Shown here one piece after another: positions 50,101-62,186 of a DNA stretch of 64,000 bases. How positions within the stretch are numbered: position 1 is the stretch's first letter; the number at the start of each line of letters is the position of its first letter. This DNA is from Rallus limicola (lineage: Eukaryota; Chordata; Aves; Gruiformes; Rallidae). The notes beneath the pieces were generated by a model that saw nothing but the letters and a program-made list of their open reading frames with translations, was not told the origin of the DNA and did no database searches. The translations under genes and the position numbers were made by a program. The DNA is taken from assembly GCA_022605955.1 (NCBI GenBank), contig JAKCOZ010000003.1:57908179-57972178 (forward strand). The letters run 5' to 3'.

Positions 50101-52867
50101 CTTCTGTGAATTTATTCTTTCGGGCTCCTCTGCACTCCAGGGCAATTTAATCCAGTGCAATGCAAGCAGACACTTCTCTGCTGGCACTAAACCTCCATTT
50201 CATCAATTGCCCACCCATTCCTGTGTCCTGATGAGTGGCCCGTCCTCCTCCAGCTTTGTGATCCACATAGCTCTGTCCAATCTGAGGAGTATCTCTCACC
50301 ATCCATGTCTTCTGTCTCTTGTCTCCTCTCTCTCTTCCAATTAGACCACATTCCTTTTGAAGGGAAGAAGCTCTCACCAGGATGTTGGATGGGAGCAAAC
50401 CGTGCATTTCCACAGAGGTGCATTGATTTTTTCTGTTCTTTTGTCTGTTTTATTTCAAATAATTCCTTTCAAGTGTTGGATGGGGAACTCAGAGTCACAA
50501 CTTCAGCTGCAACATTCTGCATCCTTTTGGGAATCACCTTCATTTTAGCACCAAACTTTTTTCTAAGTACCAGGCCTGAACCCAACAAATTCCAATGGTG
50601 TTGGTGTCTACAAGGTGCCGTGTGGCAGGCAAAATAAGATCTCATTTTACTGGTGTGAAACCACTGTGTGCAGTTGCTGTGGAACCAGAAGATATTGTCC
50701 CAGGGCTGGTACCAGTAGATACCCACCTTACAGAGCCGTCAATGTCTGGAGAATCCAGGTCTCCAGGTCTGCAGCACCCATCTGATTTAGGAACAAATCA
50801 TCTTGTTCACAGAAAGTTAAAGGAATCTCATCTTCTGGGAGCTACCCAGAAGGTTGCCTTAGGATCATAGACATGACTTGGCCCATCTTGATAACAGTAA
50901 TTACTGGAGGAAGGGATATGGCAATAGACCAAGCACAAGCAGTGGTGACCAAGTGCTGTTGCACTCAAGGGATTCAGGGAGAACCCAGAATGTACACAGG
51001 CTCCTCCCCTTATCTCCCTCCCCAGGCTGTATGGATCAATGAAAAGCCTTCTGTCAGGCCAGGAAACAAGTAGGTAAATGCAAAAATTTATCCAAAAGAG
51101 AAAGTTTCTGCAGATCTCTTGTGGACAGACTACCTACCGTGATGACAAAATGAAGATGACCTAACGGGTAGATGTTTGAGAGGAGCTGAAGAAAGTTCAG
51201 CATCATTTTTTTTCTGTTGTTCATCTAGGCAGTCAGATTCTGCTAACAGCAAATCTTCTCCTATCAAGTATGATTCGTTTAATTTCAGCAGCAAGTGGGA
51301 ACTGCATTTCAAAACCCAGAGAAAATCAGCAATAACAAAGCATTTTTGCAAGGAATATGGAAACCTCCCTTACTGATTCTAGTTAAAAAATGTTCACAAA
51401 GACCTCATAATTTATTCCATTAATCTATTAAGAAAGGCTTGGTAAGACCTTACGCTGATTTCTCAGTGTCAGTAACGGGTGACTATTACAGGGCAATACA
51501 AGGAAGCCTCAGTGCTACTGAGACAAAAGTTTATATTTCACTGTGAGTCTGTGTATTATGCACTAATATGAACCAGTGAGGCACCTCTCTGTCATTATAT
51601 CTCTTTGGATACCTTCTCTGGGGAGTTCATTCTAAATACCTTTGTCTATTTAGAATGGGTGTGATCCTGGATGGGTTTAATACATAAAAATTTCACATGG
51701 GTTGTTCCTACATGACATTGGTGATGACATGAAATTTTTGTATGTGACATGCTTTTCTGTGCAAGGTGTAATAATGCACAGGCTAAAATGGTTACCCCAT
51801 CTCCACTACCTGAAGGATAAATGGAAAACAGGAGCTCTCAGAATGAGAGGCCATAGCAACGTTATTGTATTTAGGACAAAAAAGTTCCTTAAAAGTTATT
51901 TTACTTTGGTTAATTTACCTGTCTCATGATAAACCATAAATCTCCTCTACCTTCTTTGACACTAACTACAGACTCAGAACTGTACTTTAAAATTACACTG
52001 TGTAAAGATTTTTGAGCAAATATGGTAAAGCCTCTCTTAAAAACAGAGGTAATCCCTCTGAGCCCACATGGTCTCAGTCATGTTTATTCACCTCTTCCAG
52101 TGTTATAACTCAATAAATACTGCTATGGCTTAGCTAGGACAGCCACTAAATGTATATTTTTATGGCTGAGTCTGCTCTCTGGCGCTCATTTAATCATGTG
52201 TTTTATTGTCAGCTCTTCTCAAACTGTCAAGCGTTGTTCCTTATGAGAAAGAGACCTGCTTTCTGTAACCCACATCCCCCCTAGTCCCACTCATCATTTG
52301 GTATGATTGCCTTTCCTTTCTCTATCCTGTTGATGACATTTATGGCAGTTTTTTCCCAAGAAATAGCATATTTTTAAAACAGGATCTCTTTTTCACTTTT
52401 TTAGTGCTTTGGCTCAGTAATTGCTCACACGCTAGAAATGGCCCAGCTGATGTCTTGATCTTTATGTCCTTCCTCATCCAAGAACCACAAGCATCAGTGA
52501 AAACCTACTGTGTGTACTGATTTTGCCTTTTTTCAGGACACCCCATGGAAAATCCCTTTCCTGTGCCGCTCAGTAGCACAGGTCCAGGAGCCACACGCAC
52601 GTGCTCAGCCCACAGCACCGGATTGCTCCTCTCCATGCCCAAAATCTGCCACCCTCCCTGGGCACAGACACTGTGACCATGGGCAGCAAGGCCAATGCAA
52701 TGGAGAAATGCATGCAGCTGCCCACAGTCACATCCTAGAGAAGTCTGCTACCAGCAGTATGGCACTGCAAACTGGTGGTATGTAGATGCGTATTGTTCTC
52801 CACTGTGCACAGGATTTACCAATGCTGTGGGGCTGTCTGTGTTCATATGAAGGAATAGGCTAAACTA
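47191..52867. other. Downstream intergenic DNA, no gene recognised
   Basis: Sequence past the inferred GDNF end. Two minus-strand open frames of about 190 codons (47127-47696, 47920-48492) have no recognisable domains, no internal repeats and no clear splice structure. No CR1 is recognised here. A perfect 11-bp hairpin lies at 51628-51657. In mammals the next gene on this side is WDR70 in convergent orientation, but I see no WDR70 exon. Confidence 0.55.
51628..51657. repeat. Perfect 11-bp inverted repeat
   Basis: CATTCTAAATA, spacer CCTTTGTC, then TATTTAGAATG. Two G-T wobble pairs could extend the stem in RNA. It is too short for a usual miRNA precursor and has no recognised element around it. 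Confidence 0.5.
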
Positions 52868-52980
52868 GACTAGGATATTTAAATTGAAAGGGATCTACAA
52901 TTATCATCAAATCCAACTACCTGACCACTTCAGCTCTGACCAAGGTAAAGCAAGTCCTCTGAGACTGGTCCAAGGAAGAG
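52868..52980 (-). mobile_element. Diverged CR1 3'-end fragment
   Basis: AAATTGAAAGGGATCTACAA, followed by ATCATCAAATCCAACTACCT and GACCACTTCAGCTCTGACCA, resembles a CR1 subfamily whose tail reads TTGGAAGGGACCTACAA and CCAACTGCCTGACCACTTCA. It is old and diverged; boundaries are approximate. Confidence 0.72.
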
Positions 52981-55900
52981 CACAACGATCAGGCGGGAGA
53001 GGTACTGCTTCAGTGGTTACCAGTCTCGTTTAGACCTACAGGGATTAAGGCAGACAGCTGTTTAGCAAGAGGAACCAAGCAAATAATCTGCTTCTTGGAC
53101 CTCTTTGAATTTCCACATACAAATATTTTAAGAAGAACAGTAAAGATTGACTGTTTTCCTATGCTTTTTCAAGCTCAGCAGTTTGCTTCTCTACCAGAAG
53201 TCAGCTCAGCAAAATGGAAACTTTTTGTGATAACTCATCCATTCAGCCAACACTTCCCATGGTAAGCAATAAAGGGAGCTCAGCTCACCTCTCCTGCAGA
53301 TCTCACACAGAACTTTAGGCTGTATGGCAAAACAGAAACAAATCATCCTGACATTGTGGAGATGAAATATCCTGCACCAGGTTTTGAAAGAAATCCTTAG
53401 CCACCTGATCCTGACACTTCATTTCTGGTCTGCAAGTAGATTGTGTCCCTCCTGGCAAGTCTGTAATCAGTCATCTGCTGGGATGCTATCAAGGCATACA
53501 TATTCACACTCTCTGAGACATGGAGAGAAGGAAAAAAGCAAAGAAGAAGAAAGCCTCTCCTTTCTGATAGCTGACTACTACAGAACCACCCTTCTGAAGA
53601 CAGAAAATGTTTTCACATAACCAGTTTAAGAGGAGCAAAATCACTTGAAAAGGGAGTCCTAATGTTGCATTAATTCCCAGTTTTAATCTCATCACCCATA
53701 CACGTTCTAAATTTCCCGGAAGCCTGTCTCAGCTGAGAGCTGCTGAAAGGGCTCAGCAAATCAGACAGATGAGAGTGCAAGGAGGAAGCAGAAAGGTGCT
53801 TGGAGCTGGGAGGCTGGACTGCAACACCCCTATTTCGATCCATCTGATGAAAACCCTCCTTTTGAAATCTCACACAGAGCAATAAATGTCAGCAGGGGTC
53901 TGGCTGAGAGGAACCCATTTCAGTTGCTGGAGCTGCGTGCATCAGCTTTGCAGATTTGCCAGCTCCCTCTGCAAGATGGCCTGCAACATGTGTACACATG
54001 GTATCTGGCAACAATAATTCAGAGAAAATGAAAAATACTTCCCATTCATTGCAAACAAATGGGTACAGTGCGATCCCAGGCAAACTTTCCCAAAGCAGGC
54101 AGCTTTCTGGATTACAAAAGAAGGGAGTGAAAAAAGAGTGTAGGGGCCCAGGGGATCCTTGTCAGGAAATGCATGAGAACAGTTACTTCAAAGAGGGGAG
54201 TAGATATCTAGGAAAAGAGCAAGCTTCCAAACACAGCCTTTGGTTTCTGCTCTGGAAGAAGAGAGCTCTGCCCATGGCCAGCACGGGTGTTCACAGAGCA
54301 CTGCTAGGGCTGCAAACTGTGGCCACCATTGATGCTCCACTGCCAGCAAGGACTCTCAGCACTCATCACCAAGTTCTGGGCACCTTCTGAGAAATAAACA
54401 GGCTTTCATTTACTTCCAGGTTTCTACTTTGTAGAGGCTTTGTCTGCCAGGGCCTGTGATACCAGCACTCAAGGCCACTGGAAGAGAAAACCCATGGAGA
54501 AACTTCAGAGGGGAGCCCTAAAGCTCATCTGAACAGGGATGTTTCAGATGAAGACACCAGAGCCATTGCAGTGAGTACTGCTAACATGACTCTGAGCTGC
54601 TTAGCCACACAAACTTTGAGGGAACCAACCTGGCTCCCTCTGTATCCACACCTTTACTTGATGGTCCTCCTTGGCCCTCTCTGATAGAAAATTGGAAACC
54701 ACTTAGAAAAAGGCTGAGCAGCTAGGTGGAGAAATATATGGCGTATATACACCACTGCCAGGTGTGAAAAAGCTACAGCATGCAACATAACTGAGCAAAT
54801 AAACCACTTTTATGAAAAATAAGATGGGACATTCAGTTTGGATTTGGATTGCATCTGATGTGAAAACTAAGGCTATTACTTTGTGTGGATAAAATTTAAT
54901 TTTTGTATGCAAAGAATTTAATTTAAATGTATGTACCTTTGGCATACATTTATTTATTGATAGATGTATAAATTTATTTATTTATATCCATCAACAGTGT
55001 ATACAGTTTTCATAAATTGTCTTAGCAATGGGACCTCAGTGCAAACATAGCCAGTTTCATAGTCAACAATCAAAATGCCAAAATCAATAGCTAATCTGAT
55101 CTCTGCAAACCAATTGTAAACTGATAGATTCTTCATAGTGTTTCAATTATCATTGGTTTAAAAGCTATGAACATGCTTTTCTGAAGGTTTACAGGGAATA
55201 ACTGCTGGTGGCAACATCACCTGGGAGTTACACCAGGAGACCTTTGGTTGAGAGTTGTTTTGCTTTCCCTTTCTGTTGTGTTTACTTCATGAAAGTTTAA
55301 CTTGGCTATGATTTCATGACTCCTGAATTCATGGTGCCCCCCCAGCCAAGCCATAGAATAGCTAAAGACTCAATAAAGATGAGTGACATCATTAACCCAA
55401 TACAGTAGCTATTCAGTTGTACACTGTGGTCTCATTACATAATCACCTAATTTTAGCTACTGAGTGAGCCACATACAGTACCACAGTGTATTATGAGCTC
55501 TGAATAACTGTCTAATATCCAGATGCTTTTTCCAAGGTTATTTTATTTTCCTGGTTTAAAATTCTTTCCTTACGCAAATCTCAAGGTGTTATTTTCCCTT
55601 AAGCAAACTCTCTCTTCAAAACATGTTCAAGGCTTCTTCTGCTCCTGATCACCTTGACCCATCACTAGTTGGTCATCACAGTTGCAGTGGTGCTCATGGC
55701 ACTAATATGTGGCACAGGACCTTGGGATTTTTTAATAACTCTCAGTAAGAATAGCCCTAAAACAGCAAGGCAATACAAGCCTTGTATCAGGCACCAGATA
55801 TGCACATGATCAAGTAAAGGCACCTGGTTTGCTAAAAGGAGCTGTTTCTTGTAGATTTACAACGCATCTATGAAAAGTACTTTTTAAGTTGTAATGTTTT

Positions 55901-55993
55901 GAGGCAAGGGCTCCTTTTTGCTACATACTACAACAGCAGCATCTGCAAGCCTGAAATCAATTAACAATAGGCACAGGCATATTTGATCCCATT
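52981..55993. other. Intergenic DNA, no gene recognised
   Basis: About 3 kb of AT-rich unique-looking sequence. The longest open frame (53956-54390 +, 144 codons) has no recognisable domain. A TTTA-type low-complexity stretch lies at about 54947-54987. Confidence 0.5.
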
Positions 55994-56648
55994 TCACAGA
56001 ATCACAGAGTCACAAGGTTGGAAAAGACCTTTAAGATCATTGAGTCCAACCATCCCTGTCCTATGCTAAACCATATCTCTAAGTACCTCTTCTACCTTTT
56101 TTTAAACACATCCAGGGTCAGTGACTCAGCCCCCTCCCTGGGCAGCCTGTTCCAGGCTCTGACAACTCTTTCAGTAAAAAATTTTTTTCTAATGTCCAAT
56201 CTGACCCTGCCCTGGGACAGCTTTGTGCCATTTCCCCTTGTCCTATCACCTGTCCCCTGGCTGAAGAGACCATCGCCCATTTCTCTGCAACCTCCCTTCA
56301 GGTAGCTGTAGGCAGTGATTGGGTCTCCCCTCAGCCTCCTCTTCTCCAGGCTGAACATCCCCAGCTCCCTCAGCCACTTTTCATATGATTTGCCCTCCAG
56401 CCCCTTCACCAGACCCTGGTTGCCCTTCTCTGGACTCGTTCAAGGACCTCAATGTCCTTCTTATGTTGAGGAGCCCAGAACTGGACACAGCACTTGAGGT
56501 GCAGCCTCACCAATGCCGAGTACAGGGGCACAATCACCTCCCAGACCTGCTGGCCATGCTGTTTTTGATACAAGCCAAGATGCCATTGGCCTTCCTGGCC
56601 ACCTGGGCACACTGCTGGCTCATATTCAGTCGGCAGTCACCCAACATT
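55994..56648 (-). mobile_element. CR1 LINE 3' end, less decayed copy
   Basis: It begins CACAGAATCACAGAGTCACA, then GGTTGGAAAAGACCTTTAAG, a different CR1 tail type from the copies at 6299 and 18728. The minus-strand frame 56092-56409 (105 codons) carries the CR1 ORF2 C-terminus nearly intact: [32 protein letters not shown] and [11 protein letters not shown]. Upstream in the element, 56406-56612 shows [21 protein letters not shown] frame change separates these two parts. It is 5'-truncated and relatively young-looking compared with the others. Confidence 0.94.
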
Positions 56649-59104
56649 TATAGGTACAAACTCCAGATACAAATTAAATATAGTAGCTTAGATGAGCTAG
56701 TGGTAGTGTTGGAAGTCCCTCAGATGTGATGTTTCACTTTTGAAAGACAAGTAAGAAAGCAGGGCCTTCACTGCAGGAACCTGTGTGCCCTTTGCACCCT
56801 CGTGCTCTGCACACCTTCCAGGCCAAGCTGCATAGGATGCACAAGGCATACGTAAGCTCAACAAATCACACCACCCAAAAAAACACCCAATGAGCCTAAT
56901 TTGAACCAATTTACCTTCCTTCCACTTTTTGTCTGGTGTTTTTACATAGCTATGCTCTAGGTACAATGAGAATTGTAGCTTTAAAAACCTCTCTATTTCT
57001 GTAGTGTTTTTCATCATAATGACTTAACACGCTAGATTTCAGAAGTTCTAATTGCTAATTGCTCAGAAGTTCCTTTCCCTGTAGAAACTTATTGAAAAGA
57101 GGTTGATGGATTTCTTAGCAATTACAGAACAGATACAAGACTATCATCTACTGCACTGGTAGCGAGGCACTTTATTATGGAGCATGCAGAAGGAGATTAC
57201 ATGTAAAAGCCGACTCATATGTTATGATCCTCAAAACCAGAGTTCTGCTAATCCCCGTACTGGCCATCTGACTCTCTCTCGGCACATTCTCCCTCGTTGC
57301 TGCCCAGAGCTGTTCTCCAGCCGGGACAGCTGGCAGCCGGTCCCCATCCCTTGTGTAATCAACTAGCTCACCTCGGAGATATGCTCACATTGTGCTGGCG
57401 CAGACTCACTTCTTCCACTTTGCAGCACTACGATCTGCAGACAGAACTCTGGCCCAGCTTTCTGTCTAGTTAAAACAAAACTAGTGTCTTTGTGACAATT
57501 TCTGGAAAAACAAACACGCTAAAACCCAAGGCAACATCCTCTGCTGGCTTAAGTAACAGCAGCTTCTTAGTACTCATTTCCATTAGCAGAGGTGCTGGCT
57601 CTTGAACTCCAGTTCGTTCTGCGCTACTGGCACAATATTTTTGATTGTGGTGTTAGCAGGAGTCAAACAAATCATGTTAATGTTGGGAGACAAATTTTTG
57701 TGCCACAGAGGGCAACTAGCTGTGTGCAGCTACCCACACACACACAGCATCTACTCTTTGTCTAATGCTACCATAGTAATTAATAATAAAATTTCTCCAT
57801 CTGGCAAAAACTGACTGTAAAATTCCATGTAAAAAAAAATCAAATTTAGTTGACAGATTAAAAATTAAAAAACCAAAGCCCAACCACGCAGGAATGCTGA
57901 GTGAAACAAACAGGAATGCTGATCATGCCTTGGGACAGGGAAGACAGCCTAGTTGTCCCACTGGGGACCTGTCTGTCTAGGCATTTATAAACAGCTTGAG
58001 CAAAATAGCAGGGTTTGATTCTGCCCAGGACTGTCAGATTGCCGCCCCTGCATTCATTCCTGCAGGAAGAGGTCCCTATGTTTGAGATTCCTATCGGTTT
58101 TAATTAAAGAAAAACCCTGGCTCCCAAGCAGTGCAGTGTGATTCAGTAATAAACACCATCAACCCCAAGCAGAGGTTGCAGAGAGCCAGCACAGCGCCTT
58201 CGCTTCCCAATGGCAGTGAAACATTCCTTGGCTGCACACAGGGAATGGTGGAGCAGGAGGAGAGAGGTAAGAGCAGAATGAAGGCAGACAAGCACACAGC
58301 AGAATTAAGCGGTGTGTCAGTCAGGGTGTTATTTCCAAAGGAGCCATTTCAACCTGAATTGCCAGTGTGATACACCCATGACGTTAAGGATTCAGTTTCT
58401 CATGACAACCAAATGGCTGCTGGTGCTGTTTGTAACTCCATTGCGGCACAGGCCCACAAAGCTGGGATTACAACCACAAGAGTATTTCTCTGATTTGAAA
58501 AGATGCTGTAGGGACTTTCCGGCAGCAGAGAGATGATGGTAAAGAGCACCAAAGGGACATGGAAATAGCTGAACAGTATTCTTAGATCTGCCACTAGTCT
58601 GGCTATGATTAACTCTCCTCAGTTTGTGTTTCTGTTTCTTCAGTCCTGCAGTAATAGCTGTTTCCCCAGCTTAGATTCATAGAGCAGATGATACCTTATC
58701 TGATCATAACTTTGAGAAGCACCTAGCAGAATAAAAGCCTGAACCTGCAAGAGGATTCTGGTGGCACAGTAAAAAAGAAAAGCGGGAAGAAGAGATATTC
58801 CCTAGTGTTATATGAAGTTATTTCCCTCTACCCCCAAAGAAAAAGAAAATATTTTAGTAACTTCTCCTACAGAACTGTTAAAACTCTTTTGTGCCAGATT
58901 AGGACAGCCTGATGGACAGTAAAGTCAATAGTTAAAAGAAACAGAAATAGATAATGTGCCATTTGAGATAAGGGCATGATTCCCTGCATAGCATGTCCCT
59001 GTCAATAAAATAAGCAATATATGTACATATATTTCAATATATAGTAATAAAAATATTATATATTTTAATTTACACAGGGAGTCCATCACTGCCATAAATC
59101 TGTG
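56649..59104. other. Intergenic DNA, no gene recognised
   Basis: No coding exon is recognised. A locally GC-richer stretch is at 57230-57450. An AT-rich alternating stretch (TATATGTACATATATTT and similar) lies at 59018-59066 directly before the CR1 copy. Confidence 0.5.
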
Positions 59105-62100
59105 TTTTTCTACAGTGGGATGACCTACACAGCACCACACTTGCTGGCATCAGATGGGATTCACATTTCTCCAAGGGAAGGAGGGTCTTTGGTCAGGAGC
59201 TAGTGGGACTGGTTGTCAAAGTTTTAAACTAGGCTTGAAGGGGCAGGGGGAATAATCGGTTTGCCTGAGACAAGGTATGAGGTGACAGGCCAAGGTTGGA
59301 GGGGTGGAGGGATGTCCCTCTCCCTGTTGCTCAGAGACATGCTGGAAACAGTGAGGTACATTTTACAGAGATGAGCCAGGGAGTCATGAGGTAACAGGAG
59401 CCATCAGGGAAGCACTGGTGAAATACATCAAAGGAATTCCAGCCATTGCAGCTAGTCAGCCAGCTTTATCTGGGTCCAACTTAAATGTCTCTGTGCAAAT
59501 GCAGGCAGTATGGGGAATAAACAAGAGGGGAGATGTGTGCATGCCTGCAGGGCTGGCTTCACAGACAGGCTGGGATGGCGCCTATGTGTGTTGGAATGGA
59601 AGCATACAGGCAGGGGAGACAAGTAGTGGTGTCACCCTGTATGTCAGTGACCACCTGGAGTGCATGGAGCTCCATCTGAGGATGGGTGAATTGTTGACTG
59701 AGAGCTTATGGGTCAGAATTAAAGGGAGTCCAGGGAGAAGGCACACTATAGTGGGGGTCTGCTACAGGCCATTGGACCAGGGAGACAGTGTTTGAGGCTC
59801 CCTATAGATAGGTAGGAGCAGCCTCACATTCAGAAAGTCCAGGTCCTCATGGGGGACTTCATCACCCTGGTATCTGTTGGAGGGACAGCACAGCAGGGCA
59901 CAAGCCATACAGGAAATTCCTGTGATGCATTGATTATAACATCCTTCTCCAAGTGATAGAGTAGACAACAAGGAGAGATGCCCTGCTGGAGCTTGTTCTC
60001 ACCAACAAGGAGGGGATGGTGGGGAATGTGAAGCTCAAGGACAGCCTTGTCTTCAGTGACAGTGAAATGGTGGACTTCAAGATCCTCAGTGAGAATCTCA
60101 GTGAGGGGAATACAGAGCAAACTCCATATTTCAGGAGAGCAGACTTTTGCCTCCTCAGGAACCTGCTTGGTAGAGTACCATGGAATAAAGCCCTGGAGGG
60201 AAGACAGGCCCAAGACTGCTGGCTAGTATGCAACAATCATCTCCCCTTCAAGCTCAGGAGTGATACATGCCAACAAAGGAAATCAAGCTAAAATACCAAA
60301 AGGCCTGCATGCATAAACAATTTGCTCCTGGGCAAACTCAAACACCAAAAAGGAAGCCTATAGAGGGTGGAAGATAGGACAGGTAGCCTGTGAGGAATAG
60401 AGAAAATGTTGAAGCAGCCAGGGATCAGGTTAGGAAACCTAAAGCCCTGATAGAAATAAATCTGGCCAGGGATGTCAAGGGCAACACGAAACACTTCTAT
60501 AGGTATATGGGTGATAAAAGGGAAAATGTGGACCCCCACTGGAATGATATGGAGACATGGAGAAGGCTGAGGTGTTCAACAAATATTTTTGCCTCAGTCT
60601 TCACCAGCAAGGTGCCACACTGCCCAAGTCACAGAAAGAAAAGGCAAGGACTGGGAGACTGAAACCTGCACACTGTAGGAGAAGATCAGGTTTGAGAACA
60701 CCTAAGGAACTGGAAGGTGCGCAAGTCCATGGGATCTGATGAGATGCATCCACAGCTGCTGAGGGAACTGGCAGATGATATTGCTAAGACACTCTCCATC
60801 ATATTTGAGAAGTTGTGGCAGTCTGGTGAAGATCCCACTGACTGGAAAAGGGGAAACATGACCCCAATTTCTAAAAATGAAAAAAATCCAGGGAACTGCA
60901 GACCAATCAGTGTCACCTCTGTATCTGGCAAGATCATGAAGCAGATCCTCCTGGAAACTATGCTCAGGCACATGGAAAATAAGGACCTGTTTGGTGTCAG
61001 GCAGCATGACTTCAAATCATGCCTAACAAATTTGGTGGTATTCTATGACAGGGCTGCAGCACCGATGGATAAGGGAAGAGCAACTGATATAATTTAACTG
61101 GACTTGTGCAAAGCATTTGACACTGTCCCTTATGATGTCCTTGTCTCTAAATTGCAAAGATGACAGATGGGTCACTTGGTGGATAAGGAATTAGTTGGAC
61201 AGTTGCACTCAAGGAGCTGCGGTCAACAGCTCAATGTCCAAATTGAGACCAGTGACAGTTCCTCAAAAGTCGGTTCTGGGATCAGCACTATTTAATATTT
61301 TTGTCAGAGACATGGACAGTAGGACCAAGTGCACCCTTAGCAAGTTTGCTGATGACACCAAGCTGTGTGGTGAGGTCAACATGCTGGAGGGAAGGTATGC
61401 CCTCAAGAAGGACCTTGACAGGCTTGAGGGATAGGCCCACACAAACTGCATGAACAAGGCCAAGTACAAGGTCCTGCAGATGAGTCAGTGCAGTCCCAAA
61501 TGCAACTACAGACTGGTCTGAGAAGGGATTGAGAGCAAACCTGAGGAGAAGGATTTGGTTGTGTTGGTGAATGAAAAGCTCAACATGAGATGGCAATGCA
61601 CATTTACAACCCACAAAGGCAACTGTGTCCTGGGCTGCATCAAAATCTGCATGAACAGCAGGTAAAGGGAGGTGATTCTGCCCCTCTCTTCTGCTCTTGT
61701 GGGACCCTTCTGGAGCACTGCATCCAGCTCTGGAGTGCCCATTACAAGAAAGCCATGGAGCAAGTCCAGAGGAGGCCACAAAGATGATCAGGGAACCTGA
61801 GCAGCTGTCCTATGAGGACAAGTTGAAAGAGTTGAGCTTGTGAGAAGAGAAAGCTCCAGAGATAAATTTTATCAGCCTTCAAGTACCTAAAGGGGACCTA
61901 CACGGGGACTTTTTGCAAGGGCATGGAGTCATAGTGCAAGGGGTTTAAGCTGAAGAAGGTAGATTTAAATTAAATGAGAGGAAAAAATTTCCCTGTGAAG
62001 ATGGTGAGGCCCTGGCACAGGCTGCCCAGAGAAGCTGTGGCTGGCCCCTCATTGGCAGTGTTCAAGGCCAGGCTGGATGGGGCTTCAGGCAACCTGTTCT

Positions 62101-62186
62101 AGTGGAGGGTGTCCCTGTCCATGGCAGGGAGGTTGGAACCTGATGATCTTCAAGGCCTCTTCCAACCCAAACCATTCTGTGATTGT
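59105..62186 (+). mobile_element. CR1 LINE, 3.1-kb copy: ORF1 end, ORF2 endonuclease and RT, 3' tail
   Basis: The 5' part (about 59140-59232) matches the end of CR1 ORF1 (GIH region, then a frame ending LVVKVLN and TAG at 59230). ORF2 follows: endonuclease pieces at 59418-59795 (LWVRIKG, GVCYRP) and 60016-60291, where the catalytic SDH motif reads SDS; then RT at 60717-61097 (KSMGSDEMHPQLLRELAD, NCRPISVTSV) and 61195-61434 with the metal-binding box FADDTKL intact. The tail ends CCAAACCATTCTGTGATTGT. At least five frame changes or stops break ORF2, so it cannot move by itself. It is 5'-truncated (full CR1 is about 4.5 kb). Confidence 0.94.

Noticed and set aside
59418..61434. Open frames with reverse transcriptase motifs as a possible active gene or endogenous virus
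   Set aside because: The motif order and the CR1 3' tail identify a non-LTR CR1 element with multiple breaks. There are no LTRs, gag or env.
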